From contig CALUXX010000005.1 in assembly GCA_944324845.1 (NCBI GenBank), positions 62,001-126,000 of the forward strand: 64,000 nt of DNA, read 5' to 3'. The notes under the pieces are model-generated. The model was not told the origin of the DNA. It searched no databases and worked only from the letters and a program-made list of their open reading frames with translations. Made by a program: the position numbers and the translations under genes. This document shows, one piece after another, positions 30,493-39,100 of this stretch. Within the stretch, counting starts at the first letter, position 1. Every line of letters starts with the position of its first letter. The stretch comes from Candidatus Gastranaerophilales bacterium (GTDB lineage: Bacteria; Cyanobacteriota; Vampirovibrionia; Gastranaerophilales; Gastranaerophilaceae).

Positions 30493-30523
30493 AAAAACGA
30501 AGACATTTAATGTCTTCGTTTTT
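30493..30523 (-). terminator. Bidirectional-looking terminator after rplI
   Basis: AAAAACGAAGACATT pairs with AATGTCTTCGTTTTT around a single central base. On the minus strand it is followed by further Ts (TTTTTTAATT), so it ends the rplI transcript. Confidence 0.85.
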
Positions 30524-30545
30524 ATGTATTTTTGAATTCCTTTGA

Positions 30546-31037
30546 CTATTGTGCAACTTCTTCTTCTTCGATTGCTTCTTTTACAACTTCTGATGCTGTA
30601 ACTGTAATAGCCAATTCACATTTAACTTTTGAAGTTAATTTGATTAACATTGTGTAGTTACCAATTTTATTGATTGGTGCATTTAGTGAAACTGTTTTTC
30701 TATCAACTTCAATACCTGCTTGAGCTGCAAGTTCTTCAGTGATTTTCTTAGTTGTAATTGTTCCGAATAATTTACCAGATTCACCAGCTTTTGCAGATAA
30801 TGCAAGTGTTCCGAATTTTTCGATAGCTTCTGCTTTTTCTAATGCTTCTTTGTGTAATTTTTCTTGTTTTGCTTTAATTCTTGCAATATTCTTTTCTCTG
30901 TTTTCTAATGCTCCAGGTGTAGCAATTTCAACAGCGCCTTGTGGAATTAAAAAGTTTCTTGCATATCCGTCTTTTACGTTAACAATGTCGCCAACTTCGC
31001 CTAGGTTTTGTACTTCCTTTTTTAATATAACTTGCAT
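30546..31037 (-). CDS. rplI: Ribosomal protein bL9
   Basis: The protein (163 residues) begins MQVILKKEVQNLGEVGDIVN, the L9 N-terminal domain, with VKDGYARNFLIPQG, then the long connecting helix and a C-terminal domain. The ATG at 31037 is chosen because AAGGAG is eight bases upstream; an ATG two codons earlier is too close to that site. The Glu-rich tail (EAIEEEEVAQ) is longer than in E. coli (149 residues). The usual neighbours rpsF/rpsR are absent here. Confidence 0.95.
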   Translation of the reverse strand: MQVILKKEVQNLGEVGDIVNVKDGYARNFLIPQGAVEIATPGALENREKNIARIKAKQEKLHKEALEKAEAIEKFGTLALSAKAGESGKLFGTITTKKITEELAAQAGIEVDRKTVSLNAPINKIGNYTMLIKLTSKVKCELAITVTASEVVKEAIEEEEVAQ

Positions 31038-31139
31038 AGTCATTTCTCCTTTTGTATTTATATTTCTGCATGTAGTATCAGGCTACTACAAAAATGCCTG
31101 TTTGTCGATAGTTTTTATAATTTTGTTAAGCAGTTTCTT

Positions 31140-31946
31140 TTATTGAAGCATAATTAAGCTAATCCAAATGAATATAATTCCTGAAATAATACCCATAATG
31201 GACAAATGCCAATCTCCATATTCTTTTGCAAGAGGTAATAAAGTATCAAATGCTATATAAGTCATAATTCCTGCAACTGCTGCCATCAAAAATCCTACCA
31301 GAATTTGAGGTACAAACAAGCCGAATATAAAGATTCCAAATAATGCTCCAATAGGTTCGGTTATCCCGGATAGAGTTGCGTATAGCATTGCATATCTTTT
31401 TTTGCCGGTTACGTGGTAAATAGGAAGCGCAACAGATATTCCTTCCGGAATGTTGTGAATAGCTATTGCAAAAGCAACTGAAACCCCAAGTGTAATGTCT
31501 TGAGTTGTCGTTAAAAATGTTGCCATACCTTCAGGAAAATTGTGAATACATATAGCGATTGCTGTTAATAAGCCTGCTCTTTTAAGTTTTGAATGGCTGT
31601 TAGCAGCTACATTCATATCATCAGGATTTAACAATTCTTCAGTATCTACGTGATCCGGTAAAAAGTAGTCAATCAACATAGATGTACAAATTCCAAGTAT
31701 AAAACCTGCAAATACCATCCATTTGTACATATGCGGATAATTTGCTTTTAGTAAAGTTTCTGCCCCCGGTATTATGTCCACAAATGAGATAAATATCATA
31801 ACACCAGCTGAAAAACCTAGTCCGAAAGACAATGCTTTTAGGTTGTCCTTTTTGGTAATAAATGCAATAGCTCCACCTATTGTAGTTGTTAGTCCTGCAA
31901 ATAGGGTAAGTCCAAATGCTAATCCAAAATTACTCTGTGTAATCAT
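31140..31946 (-). CDS. ZIP-family zinc/metal transporter (ZupT-like)
   Basis: The 268-residue membrane protein has about eight hydrophobic segments. It contains the two metal-site motifs of ZIP transporters, HNFPEGMATF and HNIPEGISVAL, in TM4 and TM5, and SLGFSAGVM-like GLGFSAGVMIFIS in TM2. It should import zinc or another divalent metal across the inner membrane. The promoter region at 32009-32037 contains a palindrome overlapping the -10/spacer, suggesting metal-dependent repression. Confidence 0.92.
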   Translation of the reverse strand: MITQSNFGLAFGLTLFAGLTTTIGGAIAFITKKDNLKALSFGLGFSAGVMIFISFVDIIPGAETLLKANYPHMYKWMVFAGFILGICTSMLIDYFLPDHVDTEELLNPDDMNVAANSHSKLKRAGLLTAIAICIHNFPEGMATFLTTTQDITLGVSVAFAIAIHNIPEGISVALPIYHVTGKKRYAMLYATLSGITEPIGALFGIFIFGLFVPQILVGFLMAAVAGIMTYIAFDTLLPLAKEYGDWHLSIMGIISGIIFIWISLIMLQ

Positions 31947-32008
31947 AAAAATATGTGTCCTTCTGAACTAATACTATCACAAAAATATTTTTCGAAGCTA
32001 TTTTGTGC

Positions 32009-32037
32009 ATAAAAGGCATGCCTTTTTGTATTTGCAA
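32009..32037 (-). promoter_or_regulatory. Candidate promoter and operator of the ZIP transporter gene
   Basis: On the minus strand TTGCAA (32037-32032), 17 bases and TTTTAT (32014-32009) form a fair sigma-70 promoter. The spacer and -10 contain the perfect 16-base palindrome AAAAGGCATGCCTTTT (32011-32026). A second AAGGCATG occurs at 32044-32051. Position over the promoter suggests a repressor site. Confidence 0.45.
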
Positions 32038-32103
32038 GTGTTTAAGGCATGGTTTATTGGGTTTTTGTAAAGTTATGTAAACAAAAATAAAGCAATACCT
32101 ATG

Positions 32104-32160
32104 GTGGCTGAAACCATGTCAACGACATGGTTTCAGCCACTTTGTTAATTGATTTTTTTT
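32104..32160 (+). terminator. Long perfect hairpin with T-run between divergent genes
   Basis: GTGGCTGAAACCATGTC (32104-32120) pairs with GACATGGTTTCAGCCAC (32124-32140) over 17 bases with a three-base loop, followed by TTTG and then eight Ts at 32153-32160. It looks like a plus-strand intrinsic terminator, yet no plus-strand gene precedes it: the ZIP gene runs the other way. The 31947-32247 gap holds this hairpin, the operator and the yggS promoter; no coding frame was found. Confidence 0.55.
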
Positions 32161-32247
32161 AACAGAAATAAATATTTTGGACATGCCCGAAAAACAAGGT
32201 ACAATTAAATTATGCTCAAGTTTTGAGAGATTTCTTGTAGAGGTTAA

Positions 32248-32913
32248 ATGATGTTTGATACAGTAAGTAAAAATCTTTTGCAGATACAAGAAGAAATCGC
32301 ACCTTGTAAACCAAGAATAATCGCAGTTACAAAGTATTTTGATGGTGATGCTATGGTTGCTGTGTATGAGGCTGGATTGAGAGATTTTGGGGAATCCAGA
32401 GTTATTGAGGCTTCTGAAAAAATCGCCGCTTTGCCTGATGAAGTCAGAGAAAATTCGACATTTCATCTTATTGGTCATTTGCAGACTAATAAAGTGAAAC
32501 AAGCTATAAAAGTCTTTGATTATATTCATTCGGTTGATTCGGTTAAACTTGCTCAATGTATTTCTCAGCACGCAGTTGAATATGGCAAAACACAAAAAAT
32601 ACTTATTCAAATAAATAATGCCAATGAAGAACAAAAGTTCGGGTTTTCTAAAGAAAACGTATTTGAAGCATTATCCCAAATTTTGCAATTACCGGCTGTT
32701 GAGGTTGTAGGGGTTATGAATATGGCTCCTTTAGGGCTTGCAGAAGACAAAATTGGGGCATTATTTGCTGAAATTGTTCAGTTAAGAGACAAGCTTGAAC
32801 AGAATTGTAACTGTCATTTACCGGAGATTTCTATGGGGATGAGTCAGGATTACAGGGTTGCAGCTCGTTGCGGGGCAACTATGTTGAGGATAGGTAGAAA
32901 ATTATTTAAATAA
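32248..32913 (+). CDS. yggS: YggS/PLPBP-family pyridoxal phosphate homeostasis protein
   Basis: The 221-residue protein binds PLP through K29 in IIAVTKYFD, with FHLIGHLQTNK and the C-terminal MGMSQDYRVAARCGATMLRIG motif region of the family. It acts in vitamin B6 homeostasis, with no known catalytic reaction. It stands 18 bases before sepF; this pair is conserved in Cyanobacteria and Firmicutes. The first of two adjacent ATGs is used, with AGAGG upstream. Confidence 0.94.
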   Translation: MMFDTVSKNLLQIQEEIAPCKPRIIAVTKYFDGDAMVAVYEAGLRDFGESRVIEASEKIAALPDEVRENSTFHLIGHLQTNKVKQAIKVFDYIHSVDSVKLAQCISQHAVEYGKTQKILIQINNANEEQKFGFSKENVFEALSQILQLPAVEVVGVMNMAPLGLAEDKIGALFAEIVQLRDKLEQNCNCHLPEISMGMSQDYRVAARCGATMLRIGRKLFK

Positions 32914-32931
32914 ATTACGGAGGAAAAAGCG

Positions 32932-33447
32932 GTGGCAGCAATAGTAGATAATTTCAAGAAAGTTGTAAATTTCGTTGTAGATAGTATAAGTGGTGAAGAT
33001 AGTCCATTCGGTATGATGAATGAACCTGAAGAAGATGATGTATATGATTATATTGAAGATGGCAATGCAGTAAGAGAAGTTGCGCCTTCATCCTATCAAC
33101 CTGTTGTTGAAAAACGTGAATCTAAAGTTGTTAGCCATCCTAGTATAAATAGAGGCGGTAATGAAGTTGTTGTTGTTGAACCTCGTTCTTTTGACGATGC
33201 TGCCACAATCGTTCAACACTTGAAAGACAGAAAAATTGTTATGCTTAACCTTCATTTACTTGATAAAGAACAATCTCAAAGAACTATTGATTTTGTTTGC
33301 GGTGCCTCTCAAGCACTAAATGGTAATCCTAAAAAAGTTGGGGATTTAGTTTTTGTTTTTGCGCCAAGTAATGTTACTTTGACTGCTGATATGAATCCTC
33401 AACACAGCAAGTTTGACGATTCTTTGTGGAGAACATCTCTACAATAG
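32932..33447 (+). CDS. sepF: Cell division protein SepF
   Basis: SepF links FtsZ filaments to the membrane. The 171-residue protein has an N-terminal amphipathic helix (VDNFKKVVNFVVDSI), an acidic linker and the C-terminal SepF domain: VVVEPRSFDDAATIVQHLK, IVMLNLHLLDKEQSQRTIDF and GNPKKVGDLVFVFAP. The start is GTG behind GGAGGAAAAAG. In Cyanobacteria this protein is called Cdv2. A terminator follows. Confidence 0.95.
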   Translation: MAAIVDNFKKVVNFVVDSISGEDSPFGMMNEPEEDDVYDYIEDGNAVREVAPSSYQPVVEKRESKVVSHPSINRGGNEVVVVEPRSFDDAATIVQHLKDRKIVMLNLHLLDKEQSQRTIDFVCGASQALNGNPKKVGDLVFVFAPSNVTLTADMNPQHSKFDDSLWRTSLQ

Positions 33448-33488
33448 AATAATTTTGGTATGAGAAGAGAGATAGTTTAGACATTTAT

Positions 33489-33515
33489 AGGATAGTCATT
33501 TGGCTATCCTTTTTA
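33489..33515 (+). terminator. Terminator after sepF
   Basis: AGGATAG pairs with CTATCCT (33489-33510, eight-base loop), followed by TTTTATT. Confidence 0.8.
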
Positions 33516-33527
33516 TTAGGTTTATAA

Positions 33528-33575
33528 AATAAATTTGCAAAAGAGTTTGTATTCCTTTGCAAATTTATTTTTTTG
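33528..33575. terminator. Bidirectional terminator between sepF and ffh
   Basis: AATAAATTTGCAAA (33528-33541) pairs with TTTGCAAATTTATT (33556-33569). T-runs follow on both strands, so it can end transcripts from both sepF and ffh. Confidence 0.75.
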
Positions 33576-33602
33576 TTTATGTAATTTTAGAATAATTTTG
33601 AA

Positions 33603-34988
33603 TTAAAATTTCCTTTTCATTTTGTTCATCATTTTCATTGCTTGGACCATTGCTTTTTGCTCGTTCTTTTTGCCAAAGCCGCCAAACATTTTTTGCATTT
33701 TGTTCATTCCGCTCATCATTTGACGCATTTGTTCAAATTGTTTTACATAAATATTTATTGTATGCATATCCATCCCGCAGCCTTTTGAAATACGTTTTTT
33801 TCTTGCTGTATTCATAAGTTCAGGATGTTCACGTTCTTCAGGTGTCATACTTTGGATAAATACTTCTATCTTTTTAAATTCTGTTTCGCTTGCGTGAGAG
33901 ATTTTTTCTCTGTCTTCTTGTTTTAGATTTACGCCTGGCAGCATCCCAAGTATTTGATCCATTGAGCCAAACATTTTCATTTGTTTTTGCATATTCAAAA
34001 AGTCATTATATGAGAATTGTTCTTTTTGAATTTTTTCTTGCATTTTTAATGCTTCTTTTTCATCAAAAACTTCTTGCGCTCTTTCAACAAGAGAAACAAT
34101 ATCACCCATACCAAGAATTCTTGTTGCCATACGTTCAGGATAAAAATCTTCCAAAGCGTTAAGTTTTTCGCCTGTACCTGTCAATTTAATAGGTTTGCCT
34201 GTACAGTGAACTACTGACAGCGCTGAACCGCCTCTTGAATCTCCGTCTAATTTTGTTAATACTAAACCGGTTAATCCTATTTGAGCGTCAAAATTTTCTG
34301 CAACATTAACGGCTTCTTGTCCTGTCATTGCATCAATTACAAGAAGTTTTTCGTGTGGTCTGAATACTCTGTCTATGATTAATAATTCAGCCATCATATC
34401 TGTATCAATTTGTAATCTGCCTGCGGTATCAAGTATTAGGACATTAAATCCTTTTTCTTTTGCGTAATCTATTGCTTTTTGGACTATATCTTGAACGTCT
34501 TGACTATCAGGAATTGTAAATACTTCACATTCAATTTCTTTTCCTAGTGTTTGTAATTGTGTTATTGCTGCCGGTCTATATACGTCACAGGCAACAAGCA
34601 GCGGATTTTTCCCTTCTTTTTTTAGTTTTACGGCAAGTTTTGCTGATGAAGTTGTTTTTCCTGAACCTTGAAGTCCTAACATCATTATCAAAGACGGATG
34701 TCCGTCAAGTTTCAGGGGTTGTAATTCTTTTCCTAACAGCTCAACTAATTCATCATTTACTATTTTTACTAATTGTTGTGACGGATCTACACCTTGTAAG
34801 ATATTTTCACCTTCGGCTTTATCTTTTATTGATGATATAAAAGATTTTACTACCCTCAAGTTAACATCTGCTTCAAGCAAGGCTCTTCTGATTTCTCGTA
34901 GAGCTTCTTGCATATTATCTTGAGTTAATTCTTGTGTGCGTGTTTTTGAAATTATATTTTGTAATTTTTCACTTAAATTGTCAAACAT
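33603..34988 (-). CDS. ffh: Signal recognition particle protein Ffh
   Basis: Ffh binds signal peptides and SRP RNA and delivers nascent membrane proteins to the translocon. The 461-residue protein has the N domain, the G domain with GLQGSGKTT (about 105-113), DVYRPAAITQL, LDTAGRLQ, TKLDGDSRGGSAL, and a Met-rich M domain to the C-terminus (MQKQMKMFG, MMSGMNKMQKMFGG). It is not next to ftsY. SRP RNA was not found in the window. Confidence 0.97.
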   Translation of the reverse strand: MFDNLSEKLQNIISKTRTQELTQDNMQEALREIRRALLEADVNLRVVKSFISSIKDKAEGENILQGVDPSQQLVKIVNDELVELLGKELQPLKLDGHPSLIMMLGLQGSGKTTSSAKLAVKLKKEGKNPLLVACDVYRPAAITQLQTLGKEIECEVFTIPDSQDVQDIVQKAIDYAKEKGFNVLILDTAGRLQIDTDMMAELLIIDRVFRPHEKLLVIDAMTGQEAVNVAENFDAQIGLTGLVLTKLDGDSRGGSALSVVHCTGKPIKLTGTGEKLNALEDFYPERMATRILGMGDIVSLVERAQEVFDEKEALKMQEKIQKEQFSYNDFLNMQKQMKMFGSMDQILGMLPGVNLKQEDREKISHASETEFKKIEVFIQSMTPEEREHPELMNTARKKRISKGCGMDMHTINIYVKQFEQMRQMMSGMNKMQKMFGGFGKKNEQKAMVQAMKMMNKMKRKF

Positions 34989-35033
34989 GTGTAATCCCTT
35001 TTCAACTAAGTTTCTTATGTTAATCTTATCATA

Positions 35034-35071
35034 AAAAATACCTTATAGAAAATTTTCTATAAGGTATTTTT
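35034..35071 (-). terminator. Terminator after secF
   Basis: The perfect palindrome with arms AAAAATACCTTATAGAAAA and its complement (35034-35071) lies 25 bases after the secF stop. A-rich and T-rich flanks let it act in both directions; it separates secDF from ffh. Confidence 0.8.
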
Positions 35072-35095
35072 GAAATGTATTTATCAGTTTGAGTT

Positions 35096-36085
35096 CTATG
35101 CTTCTTGAGGTTGTTCTTTAGCCTTTTTATTGGCCTTTTTTTCTTCCCAAAAATCAACAAGCATACTGCAGAAGAATATACTTGAATATGTACCAACTAC
35201 TACACCTAGCATTATCGCAAATACGAAGTCTTTTGTTGTTGAACCGCCGAATAAGTATAATGCAAGTAGAGTTAAGAATGTTGTTAATGATGTATTGATA
35301 CTTCTTGCGATTGTTTGGTTTACTGAAGCGTCAACAATTTCACCAAATGACATTTTTTTGCTGTAATATCTTAAGTTTTCTCTTATTCTATCGAAGGTTA
35401 CGATTGTGTCGTTTATTGAGAAACCCAGAATAGTAAGTATTGCTGTCATAAACAGGTTGTCAATCTGGACATTACAGAAGATACCGAGAAGTGAAAATAC
35501 ACCAATAACGAATAAAATATCATGCACCAGACCGAGTATTGCTGCGATTGCATATTCTAACTTAAATCTGAAAGAAATGTATGCAATCATTGCTATTATG
35601 GCCAAGCCTAATGCAATCATTGATTTGTTGAGCAATTCTTTTCCTAATGTTGCACCAACTGATGTGAATTGAAGCAGTGAAGAATTCTTGTAATTATCTT
35701 TCATAATATCAGTGATATTTCTTGATAAGTCAGAACCTTCTTTAATGAAATGAGTTCTTATAGATACGATTGAGTTAATTCCGTTATCCGCTTTTGTAAC
35801 TGCGTTTTCTCTAAGAACTTGAATATATGGATTATCAACTCCAATTTTTTCCAGTGCTTCACGAGTTTTTGCAATTTGTTTTGTAGAAACATTATCTGAT
35901 GTTCCATATTGTAATATTGTACCGCCGGTGTAATCGATACCAACTTTTACCGGAGTATGTGTAGGATATGTTATTGTTGAATATATCATTGCTCCAATGC
36001 CGGGTAATAGCAATAATGCTGATAAACACATCCATAGAATTCTATATTTTACAACGTGTACTGTCTTTTTTCCTATATCAAACAT
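35096..36085 (-). CDS. secF: Protein translocase subunit SecF
   Basis: SecF with SecD uses the proton gradient to complete export. The protein (329 residues) has six predicted membrane segments and the SecF motifs GIDYTGGTILQY, SFRFKLEYAIAAILGLVHDI, GFSINDTIVTFDRIREN and the SINTSLTTF loop. The ATG at 36085 is chosen, with AGGTTAGG upstream; an in-frame TTG fifteen bases earlier lies on a poor site. Next to secD, as usual. Confidence 0.95.
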   Translation of the reverse strand: MFDIGKKTVHVVKYRILWMCLSALLLLPGIGAMIYSTITYPTHTPVKVGIDYTGGTILQYGTSDNVSTKQIAKTREALEKIGVDNPYIQVLRENAVTKADNGINSIVSIRTHFIKEGSDLSRNITDIMKDNYKNSSLLQFTSVGATLGKELLNKSMIALGLAIIAMIAYISFRFKLEYAIAAILGLVHDILFVIGVFSLLGIFCNVQIDNLFMTAILTILGFSINDTIVTFDRIRENLRYYSKKMSFGEIVDASVNQTIARSINTSLTTFLTLLALYLFGGSTTKDFVFAIMLGVVVGTYSSIFFCSMLVDFWEEKKANKKAKEQPQEA

Positions 36086-36105
36086 TTTACCTAACCTCAA
36101 CTTTC

Positions 36106-37440
36106 CTAATCTAAAATACCAAAACGGGCTTTTTCACGTTTTGTTTCTGTTGCTTCATATCCCTTTCCGATTTCATCTTTAGATAGACCGAATAAGGCTG
36201 GATATTTTAATTCTCCCGTACCAAATACTATGTGCATAAAGTTTCTTGTAACTGTTATTGCTGTGAACATTGAAACAAGAATACCGATACCAAGTGTTAA
36301 TGCAAATCCCTGAACAACACCTGAACCGAGATAATACAAAATAACACATGAAATAATTGTTGTCATATTTGAATCGAAAATACTTGTCCAGGCTCTGTCA
36401 AAACCTGCTGAAATAGCAGTGAACAGATTTCTTCCGGCACGCAGTTCTTCTTTGGTTCTTTCAAATATCAGGATATTGGCATCAACCGCCATACCGATTG
36501 AAAGAATAAATGCTGCAATACCGGCAAGAGTCAATGTTACAGGAACTATCTTGAATATTGCAAATACAATTAAACCGTAAACAACAAGAGCAAGGTTCGC
36601 AATCAAACCAGGCAACCTGTAATAGAAAAGCATAAACAGCATTACAAGAGCAACACCGACAATACCTGCAACTTTTGATTTTGCAATACTGTCAGCACCG
36701 AGTGTCGGCCCGACCTGACTTTCTTCGATTATATCAGATGGAACAGGTAATGCTCCGGCATTCAAGTAATCTACCATTTCTTGAGCTTCTTTACTGTCAA
36801 AGCCGCCGTCTCCTCCTGAAATTTGAGCTTTACCACCTAAAATTGGTTCGTTGATGTTAGGGGCTGTTCTCATTTCTCCTTCGTAGAAGATTGCCATTGG
36901 TTTGCCTACAAGTTTTTGAGTTAGTTGTGCAAATTTTGTTGCACCTTTTGCGTTAAATTCAAGTGATACGACAAACTGTCCGCTCGGATCTGAACCGATG
37001 GATGCTGATTTTAAATCTTCACCTGTGATTTGCGGTTGTTCCCAAATTATTTGTCCGGTTGTTTTATCTCTTACTATTTCACCATTTTCATCTAATTTTG
37101 GTGCTCTGAAATCTAATTGGGCTGTTTTTCCTAAAATTTCTTCTGCTTTTTTAGTGTCTGTTTCACCTGGAATTTCTACAAGTAAACGCTTGTCGCCAAC
37201 TTGTGCTACACTGATTTCTTCAACACCCATATTATTTACACGGTGTTCTATTGCATATTTTAAATTGCTCATTACAGATGGCGTAATTTCTGTTACGGTA
37301 TCTGTTGTTTTGGCTTCAAGTAAAATTCTTGAGCCTCCGACTAAGTCTAGTCCAAGTTTTGTAGGTTTTTTGTATATTACAAATATACTTGCAATAACAA
37401 GGCATATAATAACCCAAAACCAAATAATCTTGTTTTTCAA
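36106..37440 (-). CDS. secD: Protein translocase subunit SecD
   Basis: The 444-residue protein has the first membrane helix, LGLDLVGGSRILLE near residue 28, a periplasmic P1 domain and the C-terminal five-helix unit with VDANILIFERTKEEL and GFALTLGIGILVSMFTA. The start is TTG behind GAGGG, an uncommon but well-supported start. The periplasmic part is shorter than in E. coli SecD (615 residues). It lies 20 bases before secF. Confidence 0.95.
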   Translation of the reverse strand: MKNKIIWFWVIICLVIASIFVIYKKPTKLGLDLVGGSRILLEAKTTDTVTEITPSVMSNLKYAIEHRVNNMGVEEISVAQVGDKRLLVEIPGETDTKKAEEILGKTAQLDFRAPKLDENGEIVRDKTTGQIIWEQPQITGEDLKSASIGSDPSGQFVVSLEFNAKGATKFAQLTQKLVGKPMAIFYEGEMRTAPNINEPILGGKAQISGGDGGFDSKEAQEMVDYLNAGALPVPSDIIEESQVGPTLGADSIAKSKVAGIVGVALVMLFMLFYYRLPGLIANLALVVYGLIVFAIFKIVPVTLTLAGIAAFILSIGMAVDANILIFERTKEELRAGRNLFTAISAGFDRAWTSIFDSNMTTIISCVILYYLGSGVVQGFALTLGIGILVSMFTAITVTRNFMHIVFGTGELKYPALFGLSKDEIGKGYEATETKREKARFGILD

Positions 37441-37479
37441 TTTTTTACCCTCTTATATCTATTACTACTAATTTTCATT

Positions 37480-38382
37480 TTAATTGTTTAGTTCAGCTTT
37501 TACGCTGTCTAAAACTTTAAATAATTCTTCCTTTTCTGCTTCTGTTAATAAGGCTAATGGTTTTCTTACATATTCCTCAATAATCCCTTCGTGAGCTAAT
37601 GCTGCTTTTACAGGAATAGGATTTGGAGCCATAAATAATTTCTTGAAAATAGGATATAATGTTTGGTGCATGTTTTTAGCTGCAATAAACTGTCCTGTTT
37701 TGAAATTTCTTATCATTGACTTTAATTCTGTTCCAAATATATGAGATGCAACTGAAATTACACCATGTGCACCCAATGAAAGCATTGGTAATGTTAAACT
37801 GTCATCTCCTGAATATATTGCAAAATCATTCGGACATAATAATTTTAGTTCTGTAATTTTGTCCATATCACCTAAACTTTGTTTTAAAGCAACAATATTA
37901 TTGTACTTATTTGCTAAGAATGCAACTGTCTCAGGTAATATATTAATTCCTGTTCTGGATGGTATGTTGTATAGTATGATTGGTAAATCAGTTGATTCCG
38001 CTATGGTTGAAAAATGTTCAATCAATCCCTTTTGGTTTGGTTTGTTATAGTAAGGTACTACAGATAAAATAGCGTCAACTTCTTCTTTTTGAGCGAATTT
38101 TGAATATTCAACCGCTGATGCTGTTGAATTTGAACCTGCTCCAAGTATTATTTTGGCGCGGTTTTTTACAGCTCTTTTTACTGTGTTAACAAGTTCAATT
38201 TCTTCTTCATTTGTTAATGTTGGAGATTCTCCGGTTGTTCCTGCAACTAAAATTGCATCACTTCCTGATGTTACAAGGTGTTCTGCAAGTTGTTCTACTT
38301 TGTCATAATCAATCGCTCCGCTTTTTTCCATTGGCGTAACCATTGCAGTTACAACTTCTCCGCAATCATATCTCAATGCCAT
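37480..38382 (-). CDS. dapA: 4-hydroxy-tetrahydrodipicolinate synthase
   Basis: DapA condenses pyruvate with aspartate semialdehyde in lysine/diaminopimelate synthesis, supplying peptidoglycan. The 300-residue protein shows VAGTTGESPTL (47-57), VVPYYNKPNQKG, Y138 in YNIPSRTG and the Schiff-base lysine K167 in VALKQS. AGAGG precedes the ATG. It stands upstream of secD on the same strand, 39 bases apart, possibly one transcript. Confidence 0.96.
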   Translation of the reverse strand: MALRYDCGEVVTAMVTPMEKSGAIDYDKVEQLAEHLVTSGSDAILVAGTTGESPTLTNEEEIELVNTVKRAVKNRAKIILGAGSNSTASAVEYSKFAQKEEVDAILSVVPYYNKPNQKGLIEHFSTIAESTDLPIILYNIPSRTGINILPETVAFLANKYNNIVALKQSLGDMDKITELKLLCPNDFAIYSGDDSLTLPMLSLGAHGVISVASHIFGTELKSMIRNFKTGQFIAAKNMHQTLYPIFKKLFMAPNPIPVKAALAHEGIIEEYVRKPLALLTEAEKEELFKVLDSVKAELNN

Positions 38383-38521
38383 ATATCAAACCTCTTCTTT
38401 CCCTCGTCTGTTATACTTCTTAATTATATTACAAACTTAATAATATTGTTAAAATATTAAGATATTTAATTAATGCGATTAAGAATTTTAATTTATATTC
38501 TTTTGTGATAAAATTTCTGTT

Positions 38522-39100
38522 ATGAAAGGGATAAAATTACCGAAAAAGAATAGACTGTATTTTGCTGCAATATTAGCTATCGTTGGAGTTTTAGCGTGGG
38601 CTTTTATTACTGCCGGTATGATTACAAGAGATTTTAACAGGCAGCAAAGAAATGCTCAAGGCGAAAGTCAAGAAGCTGTTGTTAGCGGGATTATTTTGAC
38701 TGAAACTAAAGATGCTAAAAAATATTGGGAAATTTACGGTGATACCGGTGAATGGAACAGCAATAAAAGCGTTGCTCAATTAGATGGTGTTATTGGAAAT
38801 TTTTATAAAGATAACGAAGTTTCAATGAGCTTCAAGTCTTCTAAAGGTACTTACAATTCTGAAGTTGGCGATATTACGCTTTATAAAGATACGGTTGTTG
38901 CTTTGAAAGATGGTATTACCTTAAAAGCTGATAAACTTCATTGGATAAATTCTCAATCTCCAATTATTGCGGAAGGGCATGTTGAAATTCAAAAAGATGA
39001 TAAATTTGTTTCTAATGCTGATAAAATTGAAATAAGTCCGACTTATGACAGTTTTAAGATTATGGGTAATACTGTATCAAAAGTTTATGAGGGCAAATAA
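38522..39100 (+). CDS. lptC: LptC-like LPS-export periplasmic/membrane protein
   Basis: LptC passes lipopolysaccharide from the inner-membrane LptBFG to LptA. The 192-residue protein has one N-terminal membrane helix (about 12-34, AAILAIVGVLAWAFIT), then a beta-jellyroll with the OstA/LptC-like repeats GNFYKDNEVSMSF and GDITLYKDTVVALKDG. The stop overlaps the next start by one base (TAATG), so it is coupled to lptA. It shows the organism has an LPS-type outer membrane. Confidence 0.85.
   Translation: MKGIKLPKKNRLYFAAILAIVGVLAWAFITAGMITRDFNRQQRNAQGESQEAVVSGIILTETKDAKKYWEIYGDTGEWNSNKSVAQLDGVIGNFYKDNEVSMSFKSSKGTYNSEVGDITLYKDTVVALKDGITLKADKLHWINSQSPIIAEGHVEIQKDDKFVSNADKIEISPTYDSFKIMGNTVSKVYEGK

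Noticed and set aside
32119-32634. 171-residue minus-strand frame opposite yggS
   Set aside because: It begins in the yggS coding region, runs into the long hairpin and is a Cys/Phe/Ile-rich shadow without a ribosome binding site.
36998-37471. 157-residue plus-strand frame over secD
   Set aside because: It is an antisense shadow of the SecD coding region.
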